From an uncultured Alphaproteobacteria bacterium (GTDB lineage: Bacteria > Pseudomonadota > Alphaproteobacteria > CAAHEQ01 > UBA3637), in the NCBI GenBank assembly GCA_944392145.1, contig CALXVS010000013.1, forward strand, positions 1 to 40,194: a stretch of 40,194 nt of DNA. Direction: 5' to 3'. Of this stretch, positions 17,459 through 25,557 are shown piece by piece; the first letter of the stretch is position 1; every line of letters begins with the position of its first letter. The translations under genes and the position numbers were made by a program. The notes under the pieces were generated by a model. The model was not told where the DNA came from, did not search any database, and worked only from the letters and a program-made list of their open reading frames with translations.

Positions 17459-18595
17459 ATGTTTTTTCGTCTGATTGTTTTTTTGATTTTTAACGGAATC
17501 ATTCTGTTACCTCTTTTTTATCGCTATATTTTATTTTTTAATCCGCCGGTTGCTGTTCAATTTACCTTTTTGGGGATTCTTTTTCTATTTGGTCTGTTAC
17601 CGATGGGAGCTAATGAACGATTTGAAAAAAATTTTAAATCTTTTTATCCCCTTTGGCGAACGATTCTTTATGCGATTTATATCGGGGGCATTTTGTTGCT
17701 TTTCTTGACATTTGTTCGGGATCTTTTTTGGATTGCCGTTGCCTTTATATTTTCACAAGTTCCTTCACCGTTTGATATTGGTCCCGTGATGTATGCCAAT
17801 TCACTGACACTGACGGTTGTGATAGTGCTGATTTTATGGTCTTTGGTTGAAGGGAATCGTCTGCCCCGCTTGCGTCATATCCCTTTTTATTCGCCTAAAA
17901 TAACTGATCCCATACGCTTGATTGTTTTAACTGATTTACATTTACACCGAACAACACCGATTAGGCGTATTCAAAAGATTATTGATCAAGTGAATACATT
18001 AAAACCTGATATTGTTTTGCTTGTTGGTGACACAATTGATGATGAACCAACACGTTTGACGGCGTTATTAGCTCTTTTTAAAACAGTATCAGCTTCCGGT
18101 GGAATGTATTTTGTGACAGGAAATCATGAATTTTACATCGGATATGCGGTTTGTGTTCGTGCTTTAAGCGACATGGGGGCGGTTTTGTTGGATAACAAAG
18201 GTGTTTTATTAAAATCTAATTTGTTTTTAGGGGGTATACCCGATTCGGAATGCGGGCCAAAGTTTTCAAATAAGCCTAATTTTAATAAAGCCTTTCAAAA
18301 TGCCGATTCGCATATGTTTCGGTTATTATTATCCCATACACCGATTCGGTTTAAAAAAAATTCTCCTTGCGATTTAGAAATATCAGGACACACGCATGGG
18401 GGACAAATTTTCCCGTTTCATGTTGCTCCTTTTTTAAGATATAAATGCGTTGCTGGTTTTTATCGTATGGGAAATGCATGGTTATACGTTTCGCGTGGTA
18501 CAGGCCAATGGGGACCACAAATGCGCCTTTTTGCACCAACAGAAATCACCTGCATAACACTTTGTCCGTGCAACAGGAAACTTCCCTTACCTTAA
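17459..18595 (+). CDS. Membrane metallophosphoesterase (YkuE/YaeI-like)
   Basis: A 378-residue protein. The N-terminus has about four membrane helices; from about residue 150 there is a calcineurin-like phosphoesterase domain. Metal-binding motifs are all present: DLHLH (DxH), GDTIDD (GD), GNHEFY (GNHE), LLSHTP (H) and SGHTHGGQ (GHxH). Family members hydrolyse phosphoester bonds in lipid intermediates (for example UDP-diacylglucosamine in LpxG-like cases) or unknown substrates. The substrate here is not known. It ends 4 bases before the convergent XRE regulator stop. Confidence 0.9.
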   Translation: MFFRLIVFLIFNGIILLPLFYRYILFFNPPVAVQFTFLGILFLFGLLPMGANERFEKNFKSFYPLWRTILYAIYIGGILLLFLTFVRDLFWIAVAFIFSQVPSPFDIGPVMYANSLTLTVVIVLILWSLVEGNRLPRLRHIPFYSPKITDPIRLIVLTDLHLHRTTPIRRIQKIIDQVNTLKPDIVLLVGDTIDDEPTRLTALLALFKTVSASGGMYFVTGNHEFYIGYAVCVRALSDMGAVLLDNKGVLLKSNLFLGGIPDSECGPKFSNKPNFNKAFQNADSHMFRLLLSHTPIRFKKNSPCDLEISGHTHGGQIFPFHVAPFLRYKCVAGFYRMGNAWLYVSRGTGQWGPQMRLFAPTEITCITLCPCNRKLPLP

Positions 18596-18599
18596 AGGA

Positions 18600-18809
18600 T
18601 TAAATTTTTTCCTTAAAAAGATCCTGAATGGGAACTTCCAAAACGGTTGCAATATCATTCAACAGCAAAACGGATAAATTACGCTTACCGTTTTCAATTC
18701 CCGACAAATACGAGCAGTCAATTTCCAACGCCGTGGCTAAATCAATCTGCCGTAAATGTAATTTCTTTCTAAGAAAGACAATATTATTTCCGATATTTTT
18801 TAAAATCAT
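18600..18809 (-). CDS. Small XRE-family HTH regulator
   Basis: A 69-residue protein consisting almost only of a Cro/C1-type helix-turn-helix: IGNNIVFLRKKLHLRQIDLA, then IDCSYLSGIENGKR as the recognition region, and a final LEVPIQDLFKEK. I use the ATG at 18807-18809; an upstream TTG at 18855-18857 would add 16 residues but they do not look like part of the domain. AGAGG lies very close to the chosen start, so the start is tentative. Its target is unknown, and it has no partner gene. Confidence 0.85.
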   Translation of the reverse strand: MILKNIGNNIVFLRKKLHLRQIDLATALEIDCSYLSGIENGKRNLSVLLLNDIATVLEVPIQDLFKEKI

Positions 18810-19095
18810 GCCTCTATCATACTGCCATCTTAAAATAAAAACATGGACTATAGTCAATGTTTATAAAAATTTTTAAAAAAAATACACTTTTTTTGCTTTT
18901 TAAAAGATATTAAAATATATATTTAAAAATAAATATCTAATATAATGGTTGTCTTTTACATTTCATCCACTCTTTCATATCAAAAAATTGTTTAGGATGT
19001 TTAAATATAGTCAAAAAATAAAGTGAACGCAAGAAAATTCTTTAAAAAGCATAAAAATACTTTAATGCAATTGGGAAGGTAATAAGAGTTTTTTT

Positions 19096-19605
19096 CTAAA
19101 AAAAAGGATTATACGCCCATTGAAGCAATGCTTGACGTTGCCGGGAACGACACTTAAGATCCATTGGAAAGCAATTTTTTTCAACTTGAGCCTTATGACG
19201 GATGAACGTGCGCCATCTTTTAATTTGAATGTGATCAATCCTTTTCAGTCGGCGTCCGCTGTAATATCGGCAATACCATTGAAACCAGCCGCGCGGATCG
19301 GGTCCGATAATCCATCCTTTTTGACGCCATGTCACAAGGGATTGCCGCGACTTTATGTGAAAGCAGTTACAGAAAACATCCGGTTTTTGGGGTGATAATT
19401 TGGCCTCTTGAAACCAATCTGACGGAAATTCAGATCGGCAGTCGTTTAAATAATGTCCTTCAAACACGCCCAACGCCAACATTTCCTTGGGTGTCAATTC
19501 AGGCGTAAATTCCGAATCAAAATCTTGGCCGAATCTTTTTTCCCGGATATAGGTATATCCCGTTTGCATTTTGTCATGAACCGTTACAACAACTGCCTTT
19601 TCCAT
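19096..19605 (-). CDS. Conserved hypothetical protein
   Basis: A 169-residue soluble protein of a widespread uncharacterised family, as I recall it. It is recognised by a Trp/Tyr-rich core (GPDPRGWFQWYCRYYSGRR), a KRWRTFIRH helix, a Cys pair (KNC...KCR) and the end RQRQALLQWAYNPFF. No known catalytic motif is visible. The basic, aromatic core suggests nucleic-acid or nucleotide binding, but this is a guess. The start lies 31 bases after the metK stop, so it is co-transcribed with metK and may fall under the same riboswitch-controlled promoter. Confidence 0.87.
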   Translation of the reverse strand: MEKAVVVTVHDKMQTGYTYIREKRFGQDFDSEFTPELTPKEMLALGVFEGHYLNDCRSEFPSDWFQEAKLSPQKPDVFCNCFHIKSRQSLVTWRQKGWIIGPDPRGWFQWYCRYYSGRRLKRIDHIQIKRWRTFIRHKAQVEKNCFPMDLKCRSRQRQALLQWAYNPFF

Positions 19606-19636
19606 AGTGATTCAAATAATTTCACTTTCGGGAAAG

Positions 19637-20659
19637 TCAAGAACTCTCTTTTTCCAAGGAAAACAAGCCATTTTTACATAATTGTGCAAAAATGGGGCGA
19701 TTAAGTCCTAATTCGGCAATCAGGTCGGTTGGTGTTGCCGTTACACAAAGAGGGAAAAAGGAAGTCACGCCGTTTTTAACTGTTTTCACAACAGCACTTG
19801 GTAAATCCGCCCGCCCGATACAGGATGACAAATACACAAAGCAAGCTTCATTATCTTTTAAATGCTTTAATGCCAGTTTCCGTGCATACAAGTTAAGTGT
19901 TAAATCAGCCTTGCTGGGATCTTTTGTCCACGGACTGCCTCCACCGATTGGAGCAGCTGTACCATAAAAATCACATGCTAATTTACGTCCCGTCACACCG
20001 CAATCGGCGATTGAGGCGTGGGTTTGGTATACTCCCGTTCCGTTCACAATTAAACGTCGCGGTATTTGTCCCAGTGTTTGAACAATAAAATCTTTTAATT
20101 CTGTTTTTTTAAGCATCGGAACGGCAGCAATCACCGTATCAAGTTCATTGTGGGTGTCCAGTGTTACCTGTGTTTTAATATCAAGGCCCAAGCAATCTGA
20201 TGTGAGTGCTCTATCATACAAAGCCTGATTTAAGCGGCGTGCTAATTCTAAAGCCCTGTCAATATGTCCCGGCCCTTGACAGGCGTAACCGACAAAAACA
20301 CCTTGATCCCCCCATCCGTTTCGGGCGACTCCCTGATAAATTTCGGATGATTGCCGACCAATTAAATCAATCACGTGAATCCGATTCGGTTCTATGGCAA
20401 AAGATCCCCACCGCCGGGCATAAGATTCCGTATATCCAATATCAGCCAATGCCTGTAATACAAATGTTTTTAAGGGTTTTAATGATATATCTCCTGTTAC
20501 TTCGCCTCCTAATACAACGGTATTACCCTTGATTAAAATTTCAACGGCGTATTTTACGTTTTTATCTTGTTCTGTTAAGCGGTCTAAAAGAAAACTTGAA
20601 ATGTAATCGGCAATTTTATCAGGGTGCCCCAAAGACACCGCCTCGGCTGTTCTTTGCAT
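19637..20659 (-). CDS. metK: S-adenosylmethionine synthetase (short, divergent form)
   Basis: A 340-residue enzyme making SAM from methionine and ATP. Signature elements are present but altered: SLGHPDKIADYISS near the start (GHPDK), NGWGDQGVFVGYAC in place of the usual GAGDQG segment, and APIGGGSPWTKDPSKADL in place of GGGAFSGKDP. It is 40-50 residues shorter than the canonical form. The start at 20657-20659 is preceded by AAGGAG 6 bases upstream; that site overlaps the riboswitch-like leader. Its own promoter lies at 20739-20767. It probably feeds the SAM-dependent methyltransferases seen here (rsmG, rsmD). Confidence 0.92.
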   Translation of the reverse strand: MQRTAEAVSLGHPDKIADYISSFLLDRLTEQDKNVKYAVEILIKGNTVVLGGEVTGDISLKPLKTFVLQALADIGYTESYARRWGSFAIEPNRIHVIDLIGRQSSEIYQGVARNGWGDQGVFVGYACQGPGHIDRALELARRLNQALYDRALTSDCLGLDIKTQVTLDTHNELDTVIAAVPMLKKTELKDFIVQTLGQIPRRLIVNGTGVYQTHASIADCGVTGRKLACDFYGTAAPIGGGSPWTKDPSKADLTLNLYARKLALKHLKDNEACFVYLSSCIGRADLPSAVVKTVKNGVTSFFPLCVTATPTDLIAELGLNRPIFAQLCKNGLFSLEKESS

Positions 20660-20667
20660 GATATGCT

Positions 20668-20716
20668 CCTTTTTTAGTCCTTTGACGTGGGACAAGTCAG
20701 GTTAAATCCACTGTGA
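20668..20716 (-). promoter_or_regulatory. SAM-II/SAM-V-like riboswitch in metK leader
   Basis: The minus-strand leader between the metK promoter and start contains, in order, AGTGG, ATTTAACC, a CTTG element, CCCAC, TCAAA, and GGACTAAAAAAGGAG. GTGG and CCAC would form P1. GTCC and GGAC could pair as a pseudoknot. The GATTTAACC and CTAAAAA segments match the conserved core of SAM-II and SAM-V riboswitches as I remember it. The 3' end covers the Shine-Dalgarno site, as in translational SAM-II control. SAM-II is typical of alphaproteobacterial methionine genes. The fold was judged by eye only. Confidence 0.62.
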
Positions 20717-20738
20717 TCCGGTAACCGAATCAAATGAT

Positions 20739-20767
20739 ATTTTATACCACTTTCTTAAAAGAGTCAA
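20739..20767 (-). promoter_or_regulatory. metK promoter
   Basis: On the minus strand TTGACT (20762-20767) is followed after exactly 17 bases by TAAAAT (20739-20744), giving a start near 20732. The implied leader is about 72 bases and holds the SAM-II-like element. Confidence 0.72.
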
Positions 20768-20779
20768 GTGCTGTTTTTT

Positions 20780-20821
20780 TATTACTCCATGTAATGGTAT
20801 TATTACCCTATGTAATAGTAT
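20780..20821. repeat. Two tandem 21-bp operator-like repeats upstream of metK
   Basis: Two adjacent 21-base units begin at 20780 and 20801, differing at four positions. Each holds an 11-base dyad: CCATGTAATGG and CTATGTAATAG. The arm changes are compensated so both remain palindromic. The dyad centres are 21 bp apart (two helical turns), about 60 and 81 bases upstream of the predicted metK start. They look like a pair of protein-binding sites. Confidence 0.6.
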
Positions 20822-20977
20822 TATTCTGTTTTAAGTTTTCTTAAAGCCCCCCTTTTTGTTTTTTTAAAGGAGATGCTTTACTTTTTTTAAAGGGATCATG
20901 TCTGAAAAACATGTCTTTTCTTTAAAATGTATGATAATATGATAACTTCCGGTTAAAAATAAACAAAAGGGGTGTGT

Positions 20978-21385
20978 ATGACAGCGTATGACATCAGAAA
21001 AGTTGCGGTTGTTTTTTTGATTAAGCAAGGGGATAAGTATTTGTTCCAAAAGCGCATAAATACCGGATATTGTGATGGGTATTATCTGTTACCCGGAGGA
21101 CATGTGGATGCGGGGGAAACTGTTTTACAGGCGGCTGTGCGTGAATTGCGGGAAGAATTGGGTATTCGGGTTTTGCCGAATGATTTAACTTTTAAATTGG
21201 TTCACCCGTTAAAAACGCACATTGTTTTTTTCTTTGAAGTTCAAAAATATACGGGAACCATTTCAAACCAAGAACCCGATAAACACAGTGATGTTTCATT
21301 TTTAAGGTTAGATCACCCTGAAATTCTGTCTGAAGTGTGTTTAGAAGTGCGCCAAATTGAACAAAATCAATTTTTTTTAGAATAA
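20978..21385 (+). CDS. NUDIX hydrolase
   Basis: A 135-residue NUDIX protein with a perfect box: GGHVDAGE...REELGI (GX5EX7REUXEEXGU). Such enzymes hydrolyse nucleoside diphosphate derivatives; the substrate cannot be read from this sequence. The ATG at 20978-20980 is chosen because AAAGGGG lies 5 bases upstream; a GTG two codons earlier is possible. It is divergent from metK and followed by an inverted repeat with a T-run. Confidence 0.92.
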   Translation: MTAYDIRKVAVVFLIKQGDKYLFQKRINTGYCDGYYLLPGGHVDAGETVLQAAVRELREELGIRVLPNDLTFKLVHPLKTHIVFFFEVQKYTGTISNQEPDKHSDVSFLRLDHPEILSEVCLEVRQIEQNQFFLE

Positions 21386-21416
21386 AAACAAACTGTTAGA
21401 ACTTTTGAAAAAATCG

Positions 21417-21438
21417 TTACAAAAAGGTTCCTTTTTTT
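21417..21438 (+). terminator. Putative terminator after NUDIX gene
   Basis: AAAAAGG-TT-CCTTTTTT forms a 7-bp AT-rich stem followed by T residues. The same flanking CGTTACAAAAAGG string recurs in the prepilin leaders (from 14 and 21548), where the loop is AA, so it may be a shared regulatory motif, not only a terminator. Confidence 0.45.
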
Positions 21439-21534
21439 GCAACTGTTTTTTTATGTTTGTCTATAAAAAGTATAAAACAAAAGAATCCCTTAAGAATCAA
21501 TCTGTTTTTTAAAAAATATCCGATAAGTCTTCTA

Positions 21535-21619
21535 TCCGTTTGGACGGCGTTACAAAAAGGAACCTTTATGTTACACTGCTAAGCATCTGTTTATACGTAT
21601 CATAACGGGGGTTAGTATC
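21535..21619 (+). repeat. Duplicated 5' leader of prepilin-like gene, copy 2
   Basis: This matches 1-85 with one mismatch and ends exactly at the start codon of the second prepilin-like gene. Upstream of 21535 comparison is impossible because copy 1 runs off the window. Confidence 0.85.
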
Positions 21620-22855
21620 ATGAAAAAAGACATAACGACACAAACGATTTTATCCACAGACACCGGTCGTTCTATGGTAGAGATGTTGGGCACGTTGGCG
21701 ATTATGGGTGTCTTAAGTATCGGAGGGATAGCAGGATATCGGTATGCGATGGATAAATCCCGCGCGAACGAGACGATGGATGAGTTAAACAAGCGAGTGG
21801 TTGTGTATGCCACACAGGTTTTAAATAACGAGATACGGTCCGGAGAAACTTTAAGCAACGGCGAGTTTGGGGATAAAACCGCTTTGGATTATGATATAGA
21901 AGCAAAAAAATCGTATTATCCGGACGAATTTGAAGTGACGTTAAGCAATTATCCGTCAGAGGTGTGTCGGGATATTTTAAAAAATTACATGATACCGTAT
22001 CAGATTATCGTTTCGGGGAAGGTTTATGATCCGACCTCGGATAATTATAGCATATGTGGAGAAGATGGTGAAACGGCCCCGGAAACGTTGTTTGTGTATA
22101 CGGCGGATTTAAATCAAGAAAAAGAGGTTTTTGAAGAAAAAGAAGTAACAACTTATTATTACGATGAGGTCTGCACACCCGGTGAGGAGTTTGCATCACA
22201 AGGCCAATGCTATCCGTGTGACAGCAGTGGGAGCTATTATATCAACGAACAGTATGAATATGAATTGTGCCGCGCGTGTGGACGCCGGATGGCAGTTGAA
22301 AATCAATGCGTTCCGGGGTGCATGGCGGGACAGGTATATCATGCCGCTAAAAAGGAATGTGTAACGCCCGAGTGCGTAACGAACAGTGATTGTGGCAGCG
22401 GGAAATATTGTAAGTTGGATCCAAGCCAAAACAATTCCTGCTCGGAAGCGCCGACCTATGGCACGTGTGAGGAGTCCACCTCGGATACACCGAAGGATGT
22501 TACCGGCGTTGGGAGATACCAAAAGTCCGGCAGCAAAATGAACTGGTGGAGTGCACAGAATTATTGTCAGGCCATTGGGGGCAGGATGGTAACGGTCGCG
22601 GATTTTGGCTGCGGCAATGATTATGTGGGCGCAGGTAAGACGGGGTATTGTAATGCGGATACAACAACGTCCTACGAAGGGACACGCTCCGCGAATATGG
22701 TGGCGTTTCAAAAGTCCGGTTTGACAAAGACAAAATATTGGATAAGCAATTCGCATACTGCGTGTTACCGTTACGTCGTCGTTCTGGGCAGTGGTAGCGT
22801 GGGCACCAACTTTCACAGCGACGTCAACTACGCTTTGTGCCGCGTCGGAGATTAG
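21620..22855 (+). CDS. Prepilin-like Cys-rich protein with variable C-type-lectin-like C-terminus (copy 2)
   Basis: A 411-residue paralogue of the gene at 86-1285. The prepilin-like N-terminus (Gly16, Glu21, hydrophobic helix) is identical over about the first 50 residues. The first about 160 residues are nearly identical, a linker near 168-182 differs completely, the CxxC-rich middle is similar, and an indel of about 12 residues precedes the last 39 codons. The C-type-lectin-like segment starts at NWWSAQNYC and ends ALCRVGD. Differences before the last 39 codons look like ordinary divergence with many synonymous changes; the last 39 codons do not. It is probably surface-displayed. Two GC-rich hairpins follow. 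Confidence 0.88.
   Translation: MKKDITTQTILSTDTGRSMVEMLGTLAIMGVLSIGGIAGYRYAMDKSRANETMDELNKRVVVYATQVLNNEIRSGETLSNGEFGDKTALDYDIEAKKSYYPDEFEVTLSNYPSEVCRDILKNYMIPYQIIVSGKVYDPTSDNYSICGEDGETAPETLFVYTADLNQEKEVFEEKEVTTYYYDEVCTPGEEFASQGQCYPCDSSGSYYINEQYEYELCRACGRRMAVENQCVPGCMAGQVYHAAKKECVTPECVTNSDCGSGKYCKLDPSQNNSCSEAPTYGTCEESTSDTPKDVTGVGRYQKSGSKMNWWSAQNYCQAIGGRMVTVADFGCGNDYVGAGKTGYCNADTTTSYEGTRSANMVAFQKSGLTKTKYWISNSHTACYRYVVVLGSGSVGTNFHSDVNYALCRVGD
22742..22849 (+). other. Putative DGR variable region (VR), copy 2
   Basis: This is the counterpart of 1172-1279. Variable residues, in order, are I, N, H, T, R, V, V, G, S, S, G, T, N, F, H, S, D, V, N, against T, D, Y, N, A, L, L, D, N, G, I, Y, R, G, R, D, L, N, I in copy 1. 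Apart from the first (I/T), all are reachable from AAY by changing A. Constant codons lie between them. The segment is richer in NNC codons than its AT-rich surroundings. Confidence 0.72.
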
Positions 22856-22885
22856 AGGCACAAATAAATCGGGTTCTTTTGCCTT
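22856..22885 (+). repeat. Identical 3' flank after variable region, copy 2
   Basis: Identical to 1286-1315 over 30 bases. Beyond it copy 2 continues into a GC-rich stretch with GGCGGG/CCCGCC arms (about 22887-22919), not shared with copy 1. Confidence 0.7.
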
Positions 22886-22934
22886 GGGGCGGGTGTCTCC
22901 CATAAAACTATTCCCGCCGATCAGCAAAAGAAAG

Positions 22935-22969
22935 CCCCTGCGGGCCCCCGTCCGCAGGGGTGTTTGTTT
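22935..22969 (+). terminator. GC-rich hairpin, probable terminator
   Basis: CCCCTGCGG (22935-22943) and CCGCAGGGG (22952-22960) form a perfect 9-bp stem with an 8-base loop, followed by a T/G-rich tract. It ends the copy 2 transcript. Because it lies about 85 bases downstream of a suspected variable region, a role as a DGR hairpin should also be considered. Confidence 0.65.
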
Positions 22970-22991
22970 GCTCCCTTAAATGACAAAATAC

Positions 22992-23020
22992 TTGCTTTTC
23001 GCTTTGGTTCGGGATATAAC
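22992..23020 (+). promoter_or_regulatory. Likely aldolase promoter
   Basis: TTGCTT (22992-22997) and TATAAC (23015-23020) are 17 bases apart, 50 bases before the aldolase start. GAAAGGAAA lies close before the ATG. Confidence 0.55.
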
Positions 23021-23070
23021 AAGGGGGAAAATAAGGACGAACTTTAAAATACAACTGAAAGGAAACAAAT

Positions 23071-24138
23071 ATGTCTTTAGTCTCACTCAGACAATTATTA
23101 GATCATGCGGCCGAACACGGATACGGTATTCCGGCGTTTAATGTGAACAATATGGAACAAGTATTGGCCATTTTGGCAGCTGCGAAAAAGACGGATTCCC
23201 CTGTGATTATTCAAGCATCCAAAGGCGCACGTTCCTATGCGAATGATGCTGTATTAAAACATTTGATGATGGCCGGTGTTGAAATGTATCCGGATTTGCC
23301 GATTTGTGTGCATCAGGATCACGGTTCCAGCGTGGATATTTGTTATTCGGCGATGATGAATGGGTTTACATCGGTCATGATGGACGGTTCGTTAGAAGCG
23401 GATGGCAAAACACCCGCGACACATGAATACAATGCCGATGTGACACGGCGTGTATCCAAAGTGGCGCATACCGTCGGTGTGTCGGTTGAAGGGGAAATCG
23501 GGGTTATCGGTTCGTTGGAAACGGGTAAAGGGGATAAAGAAGACGGTCATGGGTTTGAAGGAACATTGGATAAATCCAAATTGCTGACGGATCCGGATGA
23601 TGCGGTTAAATTTGTGGAAGAAACGCAGGTGGACGCATTGGCCGTGGCGATCGGAACCTCACACGGCGCTTATAAGTTTACGCGCAAGCCGGACGGTGCG
23701 ATTTTATCCATTGATACGATTAAAAAAATTCATGAAAAGTTGCCCTATACGCATTTGGTGATGCACGGGTCGTCATCGGTGCCGCAGGAATTACAGGATA
23801 TTATTAACGCATATGGCGGAAAAATGCCGCAAACATATGGTGTGCCGGTTGAAGAAATTCAGGAAGCCATTAAACACGGTGTGCGTAAAGTCAATGTGGA
23901 TACCGATTTGCGTATGGCCATGACGGGTGCGATTCGTAAAGTGTTTTCACAAAAACCCGAAGAATTTGATCCGCGCAAATATTTAAAACCCGCGATGGAC
24001 GCGATGCAAAAAGTGTGTGAGGCACGTTATGAACAATTCGGTGCCGCCGGTCATGCTTCTTTGATCAAGCCGATTTCTTTAGCGGATATGGCCAAACGGT
24101 ATCAATCCGGGGAATTGGCGCCGAAAATCGTGAAGTAA
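23071..24138 (+). CDS. fba: Fructose-bisphosphate aldolase, class II
   Basis: A 355-residue zinc aldolase of glycolysis and gluconeogenesis. Key features are [12 protein letters not shown] near residue 20, the zinc-binding [34 protein letters not shown] and the glycine loop VMHGSSSVP. The length and lack of large insertions fit the CbbA/FbaA subgroup of about 350 residues. A terminator separates it from rpe. GC content is higher than in neighbouring regions, as is common for highly expressed genes. Confidence 0.97.
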   Translation: MSLVSLRQLLDHAAEHGYGIPAFNVNNMEQVLAILAAAKKTDSPVIIQASKGARSYANDAVLKHLMMAGVEMYPDLPICVHQDHGSSVDICYSAMMNGFTSVMMDGSLEADGKTPATHEYNADVTRRVSKVAHTVGVSVEGEIGVIGSLETGKGDKEDGHGFEGTLDKSKLLTDPDDAVKFVEETQVDALAVAIGTSHGAYKFTRKPDGAILSIDTIKKIHEKLPYTHLVMHGSSSVPQELQDIINAYGGKMPQTYGVPVEEIQEAIKHGVRKVNVDTDLRMAMTGAIRKVFSQKPEEFDPRKYLKPAMDAMQKVCEARYEQFGAAGHASLIKPISLADMAKRYQSGELAPKIVK

Positions 24139-24151
24139 GGTTAAAAAAGGA

Positions 24152-24187
24152 GGTTCCGTCGGTTTATCAATCAACGGAACCTTTTTT
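24152..24187 (+). terminator. Rho-independent terminator after fba
   Basis: GGTTCCGT (24152-24159) pairs with ACGGAACC (24074+100 = 24174-24181), followed by six T residues. The A-run before it extends the stem. Confidence 0.85.
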
Positions 24188-24202
24188 GACAAAGGAGAGA
24201 AC

Positions 24203-24847
24203 ATGGTTCAGATAGCGCCCAGCCTTTTATCGGCGGATTTTGCCTGCTTGGGTAAAGAAGTGCATCGTATCTCACAGGCCGGTGCCGATTTGATTCATCT
24301 GGACATTATGGATGGACACTTTGTGCCGAATTTGACATTTGGGCCGATGGTTGTTTCTGCTATTCGGCCCTATTCATCCCTACCGTTTGATGTGCATTTA
24401 ATGCTGGATAAGCCCTCTGGTTTTATAGAAGCCTTTGCGGTGGCCGGTGCTGATTTTATCACGGTGCATCTGGAATCGGATGAGGATCCGGCAGTTTTAA
24501 TTTCTCAAATTAAAAAGCATGGGAAAAAAGCGGGGTTATCCGTGCGTCCGCAAACGAATATCAATCGGCTGATTCCGTATTTACCGGACATTGATTTGGT
24601 TTTGGTTATGTCGGTGGAACCCGGCTTTGGCGGGCAGGCATTTCAATGTCAGGCACTTGATAAAGTGGTTGCCTTGAAAGCCTTAATCGGTACAAAAAAA
24701 ATCAAGATTTCCATTGACGGTGGGGTTAATCCCCAAACAGCACCCGCCTGTGTATTAGCCGGTGCAGATATTTTGGTATCGGGCAGTTATATTTTTAAAC
24801 ACCGTTCTTACGCGCGGGCGATTGCTGGTTTAAAGGAAAGGCAGTAA
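24203..24847 (+). CDS. rpe: Ribulose-phosphate 3-epimerase
   Basis: A 214-residue TIM-barrel metalloenzyme that interconverts ribulose 5-phosphate and xylulose 5-phosphate. Motifs are APSLLSADFACL at the start, HLDIMDGHFVPNLTFGP (metal and active site), MSVEPGFGGQ, and IDGGVNPQTA. Length is canonical. It starts with an AGGAGA ribosome binding site and lies 2 bases upstream of the response regulator, so the two are co-transcribed. Confidence 0.97.
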   Translation: MVQIAPSLLSADFACLGKEVHRISQAGADLIHLDIMDGHFVPNLTFGPMVVSAIRPYSSLPFDVHLMLDKPSGFIEAFAVAGADFITVHLESDEDPAVLISQIKKHGKKAGLSVRPQTNINRLIPYLPDIDLVLVMSVEPGFGGQAFQCQALDKVVALKALIGTKKIKISIDGGVNPQTAPACVLAGADILVSGSYIFKHRSYARAIAGLKERQ

Positions 24848-24849
24848 AG

Positions 24850-25545
24850 ATGACACGTATTTTGATTGTTGAAGATGAAGCGGCATTGGTCACGCTTTTG
24901 AAATACAATCTTGAAAAACAAGGATATGAAACAAGCAGCGTTATGGAGGGGAAAGATGTGCTGCAAACGGCACTTTCGGAAAAACCGGACTTGATTTTGT
25001 TGGATTGGATGATGCCGAATGTTTCCGGGATTGATTTGTGTCGTGAGATTCGTAAATCTTATGAATTGCGTCAAACACCGATTATTATGTTGACGGCACG
25101 CGGGGACGAGGCAGATAAAGTAAAAGGCTTGTCTGTCGGAGCCGATGATTATATGACAAAGCCGTTTTCCGTTCCTGAATTGATGGCGCGCATTACGGCT
25201 TTATTGCGGCGGGTTGCGCCGGTCCCCGTGCATGAAAATTTGTCGTTTGCCGATATTACGATGGATTTTTCTCAACGCCGTGTGATGCGTGGGGAGAGGA
25301 ACGTGCATTTGGGACCGACAGAATTTAGGTTGCTACAGTTTTTAATGGAAAAACCGGGACATGTTCTGTCCCGTGAGGCGTTATTAAAATCTGTTTGGGG
25401 CGGCTCTATTTATGTTGAACTCAGGACGGTGGATGTGCATATTCGCCGCTTACGGCGGGCGCTGAATAAAGATGGGGAGGCTGATTTGATTCGCACGGTG
25501 CGATCGGCCGGTTATGCGTTGGATTATCCTGTATCAGCCGAATAA
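24850..25545 (+). CDS. OmpR/PhoB-family response regulator
   Basis: A 231-residue two-domain regulator. The receiver has Glu/Asp at 8-10, the phosphoacceptor Asp52 (LLDWMMP), MLTAR and MTKPF. The C-terminal winged helix ends IRTVRSAGYALD. The sequence is closest in feel to PhoB/PhoP-like regulators. No histidine kinase gene is adjacent, so its partner is elsewhere. Coupling to rpe is unusual but may reflect a compacted genome. The phosphate regulon cannot be claimed from this alone. Confidence 0.93.
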   Translation: MTRILIVEDEAALVTLLKYNLEKQGYETSSVMEGKDVLQTALSEKPDLILLDWMMPNVSGIDLCREIRKSYELRQTPIIMLTARGDEADKVKGLSVGADDYMTKPFSVPELMARITALLRRVAPVPVHENLSFADITMDFSQRRVMRGERNVHLGPTEFRLLQFLMEKPGHVLSREALLKSVWGGSIYVELRTVDVHIRRLRRALNKDGEADLIRTVRSAGYALDYPVSAE

Positions 25546-25557
25546 AGACAGGTTCTA

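Noticed and set aside
22196-22927. 243-codon antisense frame across prepilin copy 2
   Set aside because: It is opposite to a well-supported gene, has no recognisable domain, and a related antisense frame occurs opposite copy 1 only because the sequence is duplicated.
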